Of a stretch of DNA of 7,173 nucleotides, positions 1 through 6,212 are shown in pieces (the stretch's first letter is position 1; every line of letters starts with the position of its first letter). The notes under the pieces were generated by a model. It made no database searches. It had not been told where the DNA came from and was given only the letters and a program-made list of their open reading frames with translations. The position numbers and the translations under genes were made by a program. Source of the stretch: Thermoplasmata archaeon. GTDB taxonomy: Archaea > Thermoplasmatota > DAOVMN01. Location: assembly GCA_030630685.1 (NCBI GenBank), contig DAOVMN010000111.1, positions 1-7,173 on the forward strand. The letters run 5' to 3'.

Positions 1-2
1 CC

Positions 3-533
3 ATAAAACAAATCGAGAACATGGGTCATGAAATAGGGTATCATTATGAGGTTATTGATAAGGCCAAGGGAGATGTATCTGCAGCTATTAAGATTTTTGA
101 AAAGGAACTGAATGAATTGAGAGAGTTAGCCGAGATAAAAACAATAGCCTCTCATGGCAATCCATTAACAAGATGGAAAAATTACGATCTGTGGGAAGAT
201 TATGATTTTGGAGGCTATAAAATTCTGGGTGAAGCCTATCTCTCCATCGATTACAGCAATGTGACATGTTTTACAGATCTAAACCGTAAATGGATAGGAG
301 AAAGATACTCATTAGACGACTATGAGAACACAAGAGTGGTTATTGAGATTAAGAGCACAGTGGATTTGATTGATCATATAGTGAATGATAAATTTGATCA
401 GATTTGTATATTGGCTCACCCAAACCGCTGGAATGATGATCTTGTAGATTGGACGAGGGAGCTGATTTTTCAAAACATTAAGACTATTGGGAAAAATATC
501 TTGAAAATATATCGCAGCAGAAATCAGAAATAG
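3..533 (+). CDS. Polysaccharide deacetylase-like protein, C-terminal part (5' end outside window)
   Basis: The reading frame is open to the left edge. The residues before the first Met (IKQIEN) fit the family, so the real start lies upstream and the Met at 21 is internal. The visible part carries the block GHEIGYHYE, then a helix ending in ELNELRELAE, then TIASHGNPL, then GEAYLSIDY...TDLNRKW, and near the C-terminus ILAHPNRWNDD followed by WTRELIFQNI. I recognise this order from memory as the NodB-fold polysaccharide deacetylase-like family found in surface-glycan loci; such proteins act on, or are related to enzymes that deacetylate, N-acetylated sugars. His residues in GYHYE, SHG and AHP are the candidate metal or active-site ligands. 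The DNA is clearly more AT-rich than the genes after position 600, consistent with an acquired glycan island. It ends cleanly at a TAG. Family call is fairly sure; substrate unknown. Confidence 0.72.
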   Translation: MKQIENMGHEIGYHYEVIDKAKGDVSAAIKIFEKELNELRELAEIKTIASHGNPLTRWKNYDLWEDYDFGGYKILGEAYLSIDYSNVTCFTDLNRKWIGERYSLDDYENTRVVIEIKSTVDLIDHIVNDKFDQICILAHPNRWNDDLVDWTRELIFQNIKTIGKNILKIYRSRNQK

Positions 534-543
534 CCTGACAGCA

Positions 544-552
544 TAAAATATT
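544..552 (+). promoter_or_regulatory. Possible TATA box for the carbonic anhydrase-like pseudogene
   Basis: TAAAATATT lies in the short spacer after the deacetylase-like gene. A start about 26 bases downstream would give a leader of roughly 36 bases that includes the GGAGG at 599-603. This is a weak call based on an AT-rich match in an AT-rich stretch. Confidence 0.35.
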
Positions 553-598
553 TCTGTGAGGATTCAGCAGCCAGGAATCTGAAAGCACAAAACCAATC

Positions 599-603
599 GG
601 AGG
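599..603 (+). promoter_or_regulatory. Shine-Dalgarno site of the carbonic anhydrase-like pseudogene
   Basis: GGAGG sits 6 bases before the ATG at 610. It fixes the original start codon even though the reading frame is now broken just downstream. Confidence 0.6.
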
Positions 604-609
604 CGTTTC

Positions 610-904
610 ATGCTTTACGAGCTCGAGGGAAAAACCGGTTATCGGAAAGGGAAGCTACATCTGGCCATCCGCCGGCATCATCGGTGATGTGCGCCTTGGC
701 AAGAACCGCTACATCGGCCCGGGTGCCCGGCTCCGCGGGGACTACGGCACCATTGTGATCGGCCCGCACAGTGCGGTGGAGGATAACTGTGTCATCCATG
801 CCAGACCCGGAGAGAGGACGGAAATTGGTGCACATGTCGCCATCGGCGAAGGAGCAGTGGTGAGGAGCAAACAGGAGATCCCGGATGACGGGATTACGTT
901 GTGA
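610..904 (+). pseudogene. Broken gamma-class carbonic anhydrase-like (hexapeptide-repeat) gene
   Basis: Translation from ATG 610 gives MLYELEGKT and then runs out of frame to a TGA at 685. From GTT at 638 another frame continues as VIGKGSYIWPSAGIIGDVRLG, with hexapeptide repeats on to EIPDDGITL and a TGA at 902. Joined, these read as the N-terminus and first coils of a gamma carbonic anhydrase/PaaY/CaiE-type left-handed beta-helix protein, so a frameshift lies at about 633-638 (loss of two bases would explain it). After EIGAHV the sequence jumps to AIGEGAVVRSKQEIPDD, which normally sits several coils later. About 40-45 residues are therefore missing inside, and the C-terminal tail is also lost. 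In the family, three His residues bind the metal. Only the first (in VIHA) remains; the IGH and following His belong to the deleted part. The joined product is about 98 residues against roughly 150-200 in the family. It is almost certainly inactive. Confidence 0.8.
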
Positions 905-907
905 GCG

Positions 908-915
908 AAAAAAAA
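908..915 (-). terminator. T-run terminator of tRNA-Gln
   Basis: On the minus strand the mature tRNA 3' end is followed one base later by eight consecutive T residues, the usual archaeal stop signal for tRNA transcription. It also abuts the truncated end of the neighbouring pseudogene. Confidence 0.6.
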
Positions 916-916
916 G

Positions 917-988
917 TAGCCCCGACCAGATTCGAACTGGTGCCTAGAGATCCAGAGTCTCTTATGCTAACCGCTACACTACGGGGCC
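917..988 (-). tRNA. tRNA-Gln (anticodon CTG), no intron
   Basis: The minus strand folds into a full cloverleaf of 72 bases. The acceptor strand GGCCCCG (988-982) pairs with CGGGGCT (924-918), with a G-U first pair, and the discriminator is A at 917. The D-arm contains GTGTAGCGGTTAGCAT. The anticodon stem AGAGA/TCTCT closes the loop CTCTGGA, giving anticodon CTG at 955-953, which reads CAG (Gln). The T-arm loop is TTCGAAT. CCA is not encoded (the discriminator is followed by C and then T's), so it must be added by the nucleotidyltransferase. No intron is visible. Confidence 0.95.
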
Positions 989-1020
989 ATGCATGTTGCA
1001 CAAATGAGCTTTGAATCCCG

Positions 1021-1030
1021 TATTTATTTC
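1021..1030 (-). promoter_or_regulatory. TATA box for tRNA-Gln
   Basis: On the minus strand GAAATAAATA is centred about 36 bases before the mature tRNA 5' end. That would place transcription start near 998, leaving a short 5' leader of about 10 bases for RNase P to remove. The tRNA thus appears to have its own promoter, downstream of the membrane-protein gene. Confidence 0.5.
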
Positions 1031-1057
1031 TTATGGACTGAAGAACTGGCAGTCCTG

Positions 1058-2455
1058 CTATCGCTCATCCGTCTCATCGTAATCATCTTCTTTACCCCCT
1101 TCCTTATCGTATTCCTCCTCGTCGTGGTACTCCTCTTCAGAGGATTCCTCCTCCCCCTCTTCGCCTTCTTTCTCTATATCATAATCATCTTCTTTACCCT
1201 CTTCCTTATCATAATCATCTTCTTTACCCTCTTCCTTATCATAATCCTCTTCTTTACCCTCTTCCTTGTCATAATCATCTTCTTTACCCTCTTCCTTATT
1301 GTATTCCTTTTCCCCCTCTTCGCCTTCTTTCTCTACATCGTAATCCTCTTCGCTTTTCCCTCCCTTATCCTCTTTCCCGTATCCCTCTCCTTCCCTCGCT
1401 TTTTCTTCGATGCCCTCTTTTAGGGAGGGCTGTGGGGTGGCTTCCTCCGGGGTTTGGCCGGGTGAGTCAGTACCCCAATCCGGAGCGGCTGCTTCGGGTA
1501 ACGGCAGCTTACGCCCTCTTGCATCGATCCTGTAGCTCAGTGTGAGCTCTGTGTTCTCTCTTTCATCAATGACCGGCATCAGGGTCGGCGGTCCATCCCG
1601 GGTCCCCTCGAAGCTGTACATCTGGTAGCCTAACATCTCGATCTTCTCCTCGATCCTTCGGAGGTAGCCGGGATGCCAGTAACCATAGAAAATGGTGGCA
1701 ATAAAGATCGTGGGGAATACATAGAGAAGGATGGTAAATGCGTCCATGAACGCATTGGCAACTCCGGCCTTGTTGATCGCCACATTGGCAAAGGAGGCAA
1801 GTGCACCGACCCCGCCAACAGCGCGGAACATCCTCTTGAATATGAGTCCGAATGGCTCGAGCACCCTGCCCTGGGTGTCGTATCGCATGAGCGAGGAATC
1901 CATTATCAGGCGTATGGGAATGGAGATGAAGGTGGCCAGCGGGGGAATGAGGAACATGAAGATGTAGATGAGCCACCAGCTCCCGCCCTCCGTTCTCACC
2001 ACCGCCTCGCCCGAGGGTGTGACTGCATCCGCAATGTAGGAGAGAACGAAGAACACCACAAGCGTCGGAAAGAAGCACCATTCCACTGCCATGTATAGGT
2101 GGTCCAGAACCGAATGGGTCTCGGCCTGGGGGGACCTCACAAGGCACAGGGAATCGGATCTCCCTTTCAGGAGATGGAAGACGGATTTGAAGGCCTCCAC
2201 CGTGTAGATGGCCGTGAACCTCCAGACCACTGCGGTGGCGATGCCCACTCCGGTGGTGAGGACCAGGATGATGATGAACACATGCTGGTCAAGGGTCTCG
2301 AAGTGATAGAGATAGGCAAGAAAGATTCCCAGGAGGGCAAGGGCGTGCAGGATGTCCCAGTGAAGCCTTCTCTTACTCTCTCCCGCGGGCCTCTCGCCTG
2401 TTGTGTCGGAGTGCTCCTTGCCAGTGGGTCTGCTGCCGTGCGCCGGGTGCTTCAT
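1058..2455 (-). CDS. Multi-pass membrane protein with acidic repetitive C-terminal tail, function unknown
   Basis: I do not recognise the family. The 465-residue product has a charged N-terminus (1-31), then hydrophobic segments at about 33-51, 58-79, 127-145, 160-186 and 236-257, plus a weaker one at 214-230. This makes five or six membrane helices. A conserved-looking link follows (HPGYLRRIEEKIEMLGYQMY, 261-280). After a Pro-rich stretch, residues about 345-465 are almost only Glu, Asp, Lys, Gly and Tyr, with four tandem copies of a decapeptide like DKEEGKEDDY at 386-425. These are flanked by two copies of DYDxEKEGEEGE at 371-382 and 424-435. The tail is probably disordered and very acidic. 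The start is supported by a TATA box 26-27 bases upstream with no good ribosome-binding site, so the mRNA is probably leaderless. A transporter or scaffold role cannot be decided from sequence alone. Confidence 0.8.
   Translation of the reverse strand: MKHPAHGSRPTGKEHSDTTGERPAGESKRRLHWDILHALALLGIFLAYLYHFETLDQHVFIIILVLTTGVGIATAVVWRFTAIYTVEAFKSVFHLLKGRSDSLCLVRSPQAETHSVLDHLYMAVEWCFFPTLVVFFVLSYIADAVTPSGEAVVRTEGGSWWLIYIFMFLIPPLATFISIPIRLIMDSSLMRYDTQGRVLEPFGLIFKRMFRAVGGVGALASFANVAINKAGVANAFMDAFTILLYVFPTIFIATIFYGYWHPGYLRRIEEKIEMLGYQMYSFEGTRDGPPTLMPVIDERENTELTLSYRIDARGRKLPLPEAAAPDWGTDSPGQTPEEATPQPSLKEGIEEKAREGEGYGKEDKGGKSEEDYDVEKEGEEGEKEYNKEEGKEDDYDKEEGKEEDYDKEEGKEDDYDKEEGKEDDYDIEKEGEEGEEESSEEEYHDEEEYDKEGGKEDDYDETDER
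1181..1300 (-). repeat. Four 30-bp tandem repeats in the acidic tail of the membrane protein
   Basis: Units run 1181-1210, 1211-1240, 1241-1270 and 1271-1300. They are near-identical, differing at one to three bases each, and encode DKEEGKEDDY-type decapeptides. Each unit is exactly ten codons, so copy-number changes keep the frame. They are nested in a larger duplication: the stretch around 1154-1180 recurs at 1313-1339, 159 bp away, and 1080-1110 resembles 1272-1310. The coding strand is almost all purine here. Confidence 0.9.
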
Positions 2456-2476
2456 ACTCCATCATTGTTGAATGGG

Positions 2477-2486
2477 TTTAATAAAA
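2477..2486 (-). promoter_or_regulatory. TATA box of the membrane-protein gene (leaderless)
   Basis: On the minus strand TTTTATTAAA is centred 26.5 bases before the ATG at 2455. This is the distance expected if transcription starts at the start codon itself. No Shine-Dalgarno sequence lies at a useful distance. Confidence 0.6.
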
Positions 2487-2815
2487 GTATCTGTGGTTCA
2501 AGTAGTTCCAAAAAAATGAATTCCAAATGAGAGATTCCCTCAGATAATTCCCTACCACCGCCCGGGGGGACCCGGCACTCGAAAACCTGCCCCGCGCATT
2601 AGGGAGGCACCTGGGTTTCTACACAGAGGGCCTTTATAAATGGGCATATATCTGTTTGATTGATCGAATGCATGGGGCCCCCTCCTTTCCTGAATGTATG
2701 AGGAGAACCTCAAATATTCTACTGTTCGGAAGTAGGGCTATTCGGAACTACTGGGTTCAAGGAAAGCGCGGGAGATCGAGATCCTCAATAGCACCAAAGC
2801 CCCGCATTCGGAACC
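2487..2815. other. Gene-free spacer between divergent genes
   Basis: No convincing coding sequence is present on either strand. It contains a GC-rich block (about 2555-2612) with runs of C and G and a small CCGGG/CCCGG hairpin, and an orphan self-complementary TATA-like box TTTATAAA at 2633-2640. It also has short repeats of TTCGGAA (2725-2731, 2741-2747, 2807-2813). An untranslated RNA from the orphan box is possible, but I cannot assign one to a known family. Confidence 0.4.
2633..2640. promoter_or_regulatory. Orphan TATA-like box
   Basis: TTTATAAA is a perfect palindrome, so it could direct transcription either way: toward about 2663 on the plus strand, or toward about 2610 through the GC-rich block on the minus strand. 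It is too far from either neighbouring start codon to be their main promoter, each of which has its own box. Confidence 0.3.
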
Positions 2816-2816
2816 A

Positions 2817-2822
2817 TTATAA
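2817..2822 (+). promoter_or_regulatory. TATA box of the methyltransferase gene (leaderless)
   Basis: TTATAA is centred 26.5 bases before the ATG at 2846, giving a leaderless transcript. The sequence just before the ATG lacks a purine-rich ribosome-binding site. The third TTCGGAA repeat ends a few bases upstream of the box, where the TFB recognition element and regulators would bind. Confidence 0.6.
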
Positions 2823-2845
2823 CCAGCGAACCATTCCCGGGTCTC

Positions 2846-4237
2846 ATGCCCGAGGATAACCTCAAGCTCAATGTCGGCTGCGGGATCGTTTACAGACCTA
2901 ATTACATCAACATCGATGGCCTCGAGGATTCGGCTGCGGACCTTAAAGCAGATGCACTCGCACTCCCTTTTGCTCCCGGGACGGTGTCCCTCATCGAGGC
3001 CCACCATCTACTCGAACATTTCGATCTCGCCCACTGCCGATACGTGCTTGCCCACTGGTTCCGCCTGCTCAGGCCAGGTGGAAGGCTTATCATTGAAACC
3101 CCGGATATCGAGAGGGCCTTCGCAGAATTCCTTAAGGCCAATAAAAGCAGGAAGAGGGCACTGCTCCAGTGGATCTACGGCATCGAAAGCACCGGAATGG
3201 GGCACAGGACAGGCTTTACTTTTGAGCTGCTCAAAAATACGCTTGAAGAATGCGGTTTCACAGATGTAAGGAGGAGAAAGCAGCAAACACATCGGTACGA
3301 ATCCGGCCTTAGGGTGGAATGCCGTAAACCGCTTGAAGGTTGGGAGAGATTCGAATTCTTTGCCTGGTTCAGGACCAGGATTCTCAAGGAACTGGGACCA
3401 GCCCGGGATTCCATGGAGCTTATACCCCTCGAAAGCCACTGCATGGATAGAGTTAGCAGGATGTTCTTTTCCGGGAAGGACCCGCTTGAGATCCTTGCAC
3501 TAACCAGCGTCTGCAATCCCGAACTCTCCCGCATATTCCTTGAAACCGCCAGCACAACGGGGTTTGTTCCTTTATTCCCGACATTCGATAATGAGAAAAA
3601 GGCCCATGATATCTTGCGGCTCATCGGCCGCCTAATAAAAATGGAGTTCCACCGCCGGCTCTTTACTTTATGGGAAATATCCAGAAAATTACCAGGTAGT
3701 TTCCCGGAAGATTTCGAGAGATTCCAGAGAGACAAAGAATCGCTGATATTACGACTTCTGAGGGCTTGTGGTGATGAGGGTACCGCTCCCGATAAAGCAC
3801 TGGAATACATCGATCGGCAACCCCCTGCGGATATCGATTTTTTCCATGCGCATTCGGTCCGCTTCCATGCGAGAAAACTCCTCAACAGGGGCATCAAGGA
3901 ATTCCATAAAGGGAATCTCGAGCAGGCATCCGAGGATCTTCGGAGATCTGCCTCACTCGACCCGGACAACTATCTTACGCACTGGAACCTTGCCCGGGTG
4001 GGGGCTGCCATGAAAAGGGATCTCCGGGACGCAGAGGCAAACTCAAGAACCGCATTGAAGCTCGCTGGGATGACTGGGGAAAGGGGGGCTGTCTTGATGC
4101 TGAAAAGAGAATTGAAAAATCTGGAAAACTCTGGAATCCAGGCTTTCCCCTTCAAACCGGTCTCAGAATTCACAATCACCTATTTTCCGATGCACCCTCC
4201 CTTTCTAAAGGCAAGCACTCCCGGTACTCACGATTAA
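2846..4237 (+). CDS. SAM-dependent methyltransferase (class I) with C-terminal TPR-like region
   Basis: The 463-residue product begins with a Rossmann-type methyltransferase domain. Motif I is KLNVGCG (7-13), the acidic motif II is INIDG (21-25), HHLLEHF spans 53-59, and the post-I/IV strand region is LLRPGGRLIIETPD (74-87). MGHRTGFTFELLKNTLEECGFTDV (118-141) is typical of the COG4627-like Methyltransf_11 enzymes often found in glycan loci. A stretch of about 180 residues (160-340) that I do not recognise follows. Then RGIKEFHKGNLEQASEDLRRSASLDPDNYLTHWNLA (348-383) reads as one good TPR, with a second weaker repeat to about 408. Such a fusion suggests a partner-binding or scaffolded methyltransferase. 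The acceptor (sugar, lipid or protein) cannot be told. No signal peptide, so cytosolic. Start choice rests on the TATA spacing; the gene stands alone with its own promoter and the next gene has a separate one. Confidence 0.85.
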   Translation: MPEDNLKLNVGCGIVYRPNYINIDGLEDSAADLKADALALPFAPGTVSLIEAHHLLEHFDLAHCRYVLAHWFRLLRPGGRLIIETPDIERAFAEFLKANKSRKRALLQWIYGIESTGMGHRTGFTFELLKNTLEECGFTDVRRRKQQTHRYESGLRVECRKPLEGWERFEFFAWFRTRILKELGPARDSMELIPLESHCMDRVSRMFFSGKDPLEILALTSVCNPELSRIFLETASTTGFVPLFPTFDNEKKAHDILRLIGRLIKMEFHRRLFTLWEISRKLPGSFPEDFERFQRDKESLILRLLRACGDEGTAPDKALEYIDRQPPADIDFFHAHSVRFHARKLLNRGIKEFHKGNLEQASEDLRRSASLDPDNYLTHWNLARVGAAMKRDLRDAEANSRTALKLAGMTGERGAVLMLKRELKNLENSGIQAFPFKPVSEFTITYFPMHPPFLKASTPGTHD

Positions 4238-4285
4238 ATCGTCAACCCTCGAACAACCGACCTTCCCCGCCCTGCTCAACGAAAA

Positions 4286-4294
4286 GATATTTAA
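4286..4294 (+). promoter_or_regulatory. TATA box and upstream element of pdxS
   Basis: GATATTTAA is preceded by CGAAAA, a purine-rich stretch fitting a TFB recognition element. Its centre is 35 bases before the ATG at 4325, so the transcript would start near 4316 with a leader of only about 9 bases and no Shine-Dalgarno site. Confidence 0.6.
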
Positions 4295-4324
4295 CCTATT
4301 TCATGTAGCTGTGCATGTGATACC

Positions 4325-5233
4325 ATGGGAATAAATCTCGACCTTTCACGGTTCAGGCACGGTACAGAATTGCTCAAACGAGGCTTCGCCAAGATGCAGA
4401 AGGGCGGAGTCATCATGGATGTGACCGATGCCGAACAGGCCATCATCGCAGAGGAAGCAGGTGCTGTTGCGGTTATGGCCCTTGAGCGGGTCCCGGCGGA
4501 CATACGGTCCCAGGGCGGTGTGGCCAGAATGTCGGACCCAAAGAAGATCAAGGGGATCATCGAAGCAGTCACCATACCTGTAATGGCGAAGGCCAGGATC
4601 GGTCATTTTGTTGAGGCGCAGATCCTCGAGGCCCTTGGAGTGGACATGGTAGATGAGTCCGAGGTGCTCACCCCTGCCGACCCATTCTATCACATTCACA
4701 AGAAAGATTTCATTATCCCATTCGTGTGCGGTGCCAGGGACCTTGGGGAGGCCTTGCGGCGGATCCACGAGGGTGCGGCCATGATCCGGACCAAGGGAGA
4801 AGCAGGCACAGGGAACGTGGTGGAGGCAGTCCGACACCAGCGCCAGATCGTCAGGCAGACCCGCGAGCTCAGGGAACTGGATGACGAGGAACTCTTTTCC
4901 GTGGCACGAAAGATCGAGGCCCCATTCGAACTGGTAAAGGAGGTTGCAGGGCTTCAGAGGCTTCCTGTGGTGAACTTTGCAGCCGGGGGACTCGCCACAC
5001 CCGCGGATGCCGCCCTTATGATGCAGCTTGGCGTGGACGGGGTGTTCGTTGGCAGCGGGATCTTCAAGTCGGATGACCCGGCACCCAGGGCCAAGGCCAT
5101 TGTCGAGGCGGTCTATCACTACGATGAGCCGGAAGTACTGGCTGAGATATCCACAGGTCTTGGAACGGCTATGAAGGGCATCGAGATATCGGATATCCCT
5201 GAGGAACAGATGCTTCAGGTCAGGGGCTGGTAG
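4325..5233 (+). CDS. pdxS: Pyridoxal 5'-phosphate synthase lyase subunit PdxS
   Basis: PdxS makes PLP from ribose 5-phosphate (or ribulose 5-phosphate), glyceraldehyde 3-phosphate and ammonia in the DXP-independent vitamin B6 pathway. It works as a (beta/alpha)8 barrel that forms a dodecamer, with the glutaminase PdxT supplying ammonia. The 302-residue sequence is full length. It shows GGVIMDVTDAEQAIIAEEAGA (27-47), with Asp32 matching the catalytic Asp24 of the Bacillus enzyme. MAKARIGH contains Lys89 (Bacillus Lys81, the sugar Schiff-base lysine). IRTKGEAGTGN contains Lys157 (Lys149, the second imine-forming lysine). The phosphate-binding end is VVNFAAGGLATPADAA and GVFVGSGIFKSDDP. All catalytic residues are intact. 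No pdxT lies next to it on either side within the window; in many archaea it is adjacent, in others elsewhere. The gene downstream probably shares its transcript. Confidence 0.97.
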   Translation: MGINLDLSRFRHGTELLKRGFAKMQKGGVIMDVTDAEQAIIAEEAGAVAVMALERVPADIRSQGGVARMSDPKKIKGIIEAVTIPVMAKARIGHFVEAQILEALGVDMVDESEVLTPADPFYHIHKKDFIIPFVCGARDLGEALRRIHEGAAMIRTKGEAGTGNVVEAVRHQRQIVRQTRELRELDDEELFSVARKIEAPFELVKEVAGLQRLPVVNFAAGGLATPADAALMMQLGVDGVFVGSGIFKSDDPAPRAKAIVEAVYHYDEPEVLAEISTGLGTAMKGIEISDIPEEQMLQVRGW

Positions 5234-5234
5234 G

Positions 5235-5239
5235 GGAGG
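5235..5239 (+). promoter_or_regulatory. Shine-Dalgarno site deciding the start of the four-repeat protein
   Basis: GGAGG lies 7 bases before the ATG at 5247, just after the pdxS stop. It supports ATG 5247 over the in-frame TTG at 5241, which would be only 1 base from the site. A strong site here, where the leaderless genes in this window have none, fits an internal gene of a pdxS transcript. Confidence 0.65.
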
Positions 5240-5246
5240 GTTGAGA

Positions 5247-6104
5247 ATGGGAAGAAGGCGAAACGCATACTGGGATGATAAAAATAATAGAGTAAAAGCC
5301 ATTAAAGAGCTTGTGAAATCGGCTGACAAGCCATTGAGAAAGATCACGAAGAGGGATTTCTTTGACCGCAAGCTGGGAACGCTTCTGAATATCTATAAAG
5401 GATCACCAAAAAGGGCGCTGATAGATGCTGGTTTCGACCCCGGTCCCCTCAAGCACCCGAAGGGCTACTGGAACATTAAAGAACACAGGATCGAGGCCAT
5501 TCACAAGATGCTTGAGATAACTGGAAAGGAACCCACGAAACTAAGGAAGCTGGATTTCATTAGTACCGGTTACAGCCTGTTAGTGAAGAACCGTACCATG
5601 GAGGAACTTCTTTCAGAGGCGGGTCTGCCATTCATTAGATACCAGAGGAATCCCGGGTACTGGAAGAACAAGGAGAATCGTATTCGTGAGGTGAGGGCGT
5701 TGGTGGAAAAGTTGGACAAGGACCCCAGTAGTATCACAAAGAACGATTTCACAGAGCACGGACTATCCACCGTACTAAATACCCACCGGGGTTCCCTTCG
5801 GGCCATTATGAAGGAAGCAGGTTATCACGTGGTAAAAAAGAAACCACCAAAATACTGGAACATCAAAGAGAACCGGGTCAATGCAATTAGGAATCTCGTT
5901 CGGAAGCTGAATAAGAAACCAAGCGATATCAGAAGGGATGATTTTGTAAAGGCAGGTCTCCAGAGTCTACTCCTAAAATACCGGGATGAAGTTGCAGCGG
6001 AGTATGAGAAAGGAGATATCATTACCTATGACAAGGGGTATCTACTGAAGTACAGGACCAAGTTGGAGAGAGCGCTGGCCGAGGCTGGACTGATCGGGAA
6101 ATAA
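5247..6104 (+). CDS. Basic protein of four tandem ~65-residue repeats, function unknown
   Basis: The 285-residue product consists of four repeats starting at the YW pairs at residues 8, 74, 138 and 203. The consensus is roughly YWNIKENRIxAIRxLVxKLxKxPSxIxKxDFxxxGLxxLLxxYxGSxxxALxEAGY. Each unit looks like three helices ending in an EAG turn, similar in feel to small helix-turn-helix or helicase-associated-type repeats. The protein is rich in Lys and Arg, so nucleic-acid binding is a reasonable inference, but I do not recognise a named family. The fourth repeat has an extra stretch of about 25 residues (246-270) in which LLKYR occurs twice, perhaps a partial fifth repeat. There is no signal peptide or membrane segment. 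The gene starts 13 bases after the pdxS stop with a good ribosome-binding site and no promoter between, so it is probably cotranscribed with pdxS. A link to PLP metabolism is not implied by its sequence. Confidence 0.75.
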   Translation: MGRRRNAYWDDKNNRVKAIKELVKSADKPLRKITKRDFFDRKLGTLLNIYKGSPKRALIDAGFDPGPLKHPKGYWNIKEHRIEAIHKMLEITGKEPTKLRKLDFISTGYSLLVKNRTMEELLSEAGLPFIRYQRNPGYWKNKENRIREVRALVEKLDKDPSSITKNDFTEHGLSTVLNTHRGSLRAIMKEAGYHVVKKKPPKYWNIKENRVNAIRNLVRKLNKKPSDIRRDDFVKAGLQSLLLKYRDEVAAEYEKGDIITYDKGYLLKYRTKLERALAEAGLIGK

Positions 6105-6212
6105 CCTCGGTTCGGGTACATCGCAATCCCTCTCGGTAATATAAATGCCGGGAACGGGGTGAAGTTAGTGTCTTTATAATCTCATTTCCGTGTGATCTTC
6201 TGAACTGCTCCT
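6105..6212. other. Spacer between convergent genes
   Basis: The space between the four-repeat protein and the AbiEi-like gene contains no coding sequence. Two TATA-like stretches occur (around 6138-6145 and 6172-6179), but neither faces a gene at a useful distance. No clear T-run terminator is seen for either gene. Confidence 0.4.

Noticed and set aside
1181..1300. Regular 30-bp repeats as a CRISPR array
   Set aside because: The units are directly abutting with no spacers and they code in frame for a decapeptide repeat.
989..1423. Plus-strand reading frame of 144 codons rich in Phe, Leu and Ile that resembles a membrane protein
   Set aside because: It is the antisense of the purine-rich repeat region of the membrane-protein gene; the FFTLFLII pattern is only the reverse of the acidic decapeptides.
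2656..2859. Small plus-strand frame before the methyltransferase
   Set aside because: TTG start without a ribosome-binding site; it overlaps the methyltransferase promoter and start and has no recognisable content.
3175..3969. Minus-strand reading frame opposite the methyltransferase
   Set aside because: Ser- and Leu-rich antisense translation with no motifs, promoter or ribosome-binding site, within a convincing plus-strand gene.
4346..5371. Long minus-strand reading frame (341 codons) opposite pdxS
   Set aside because: It overlaps the entire, clearly real pdxS gene and continues into the next one; its translation has no family resemblance and reflects codon bias on the other strand.
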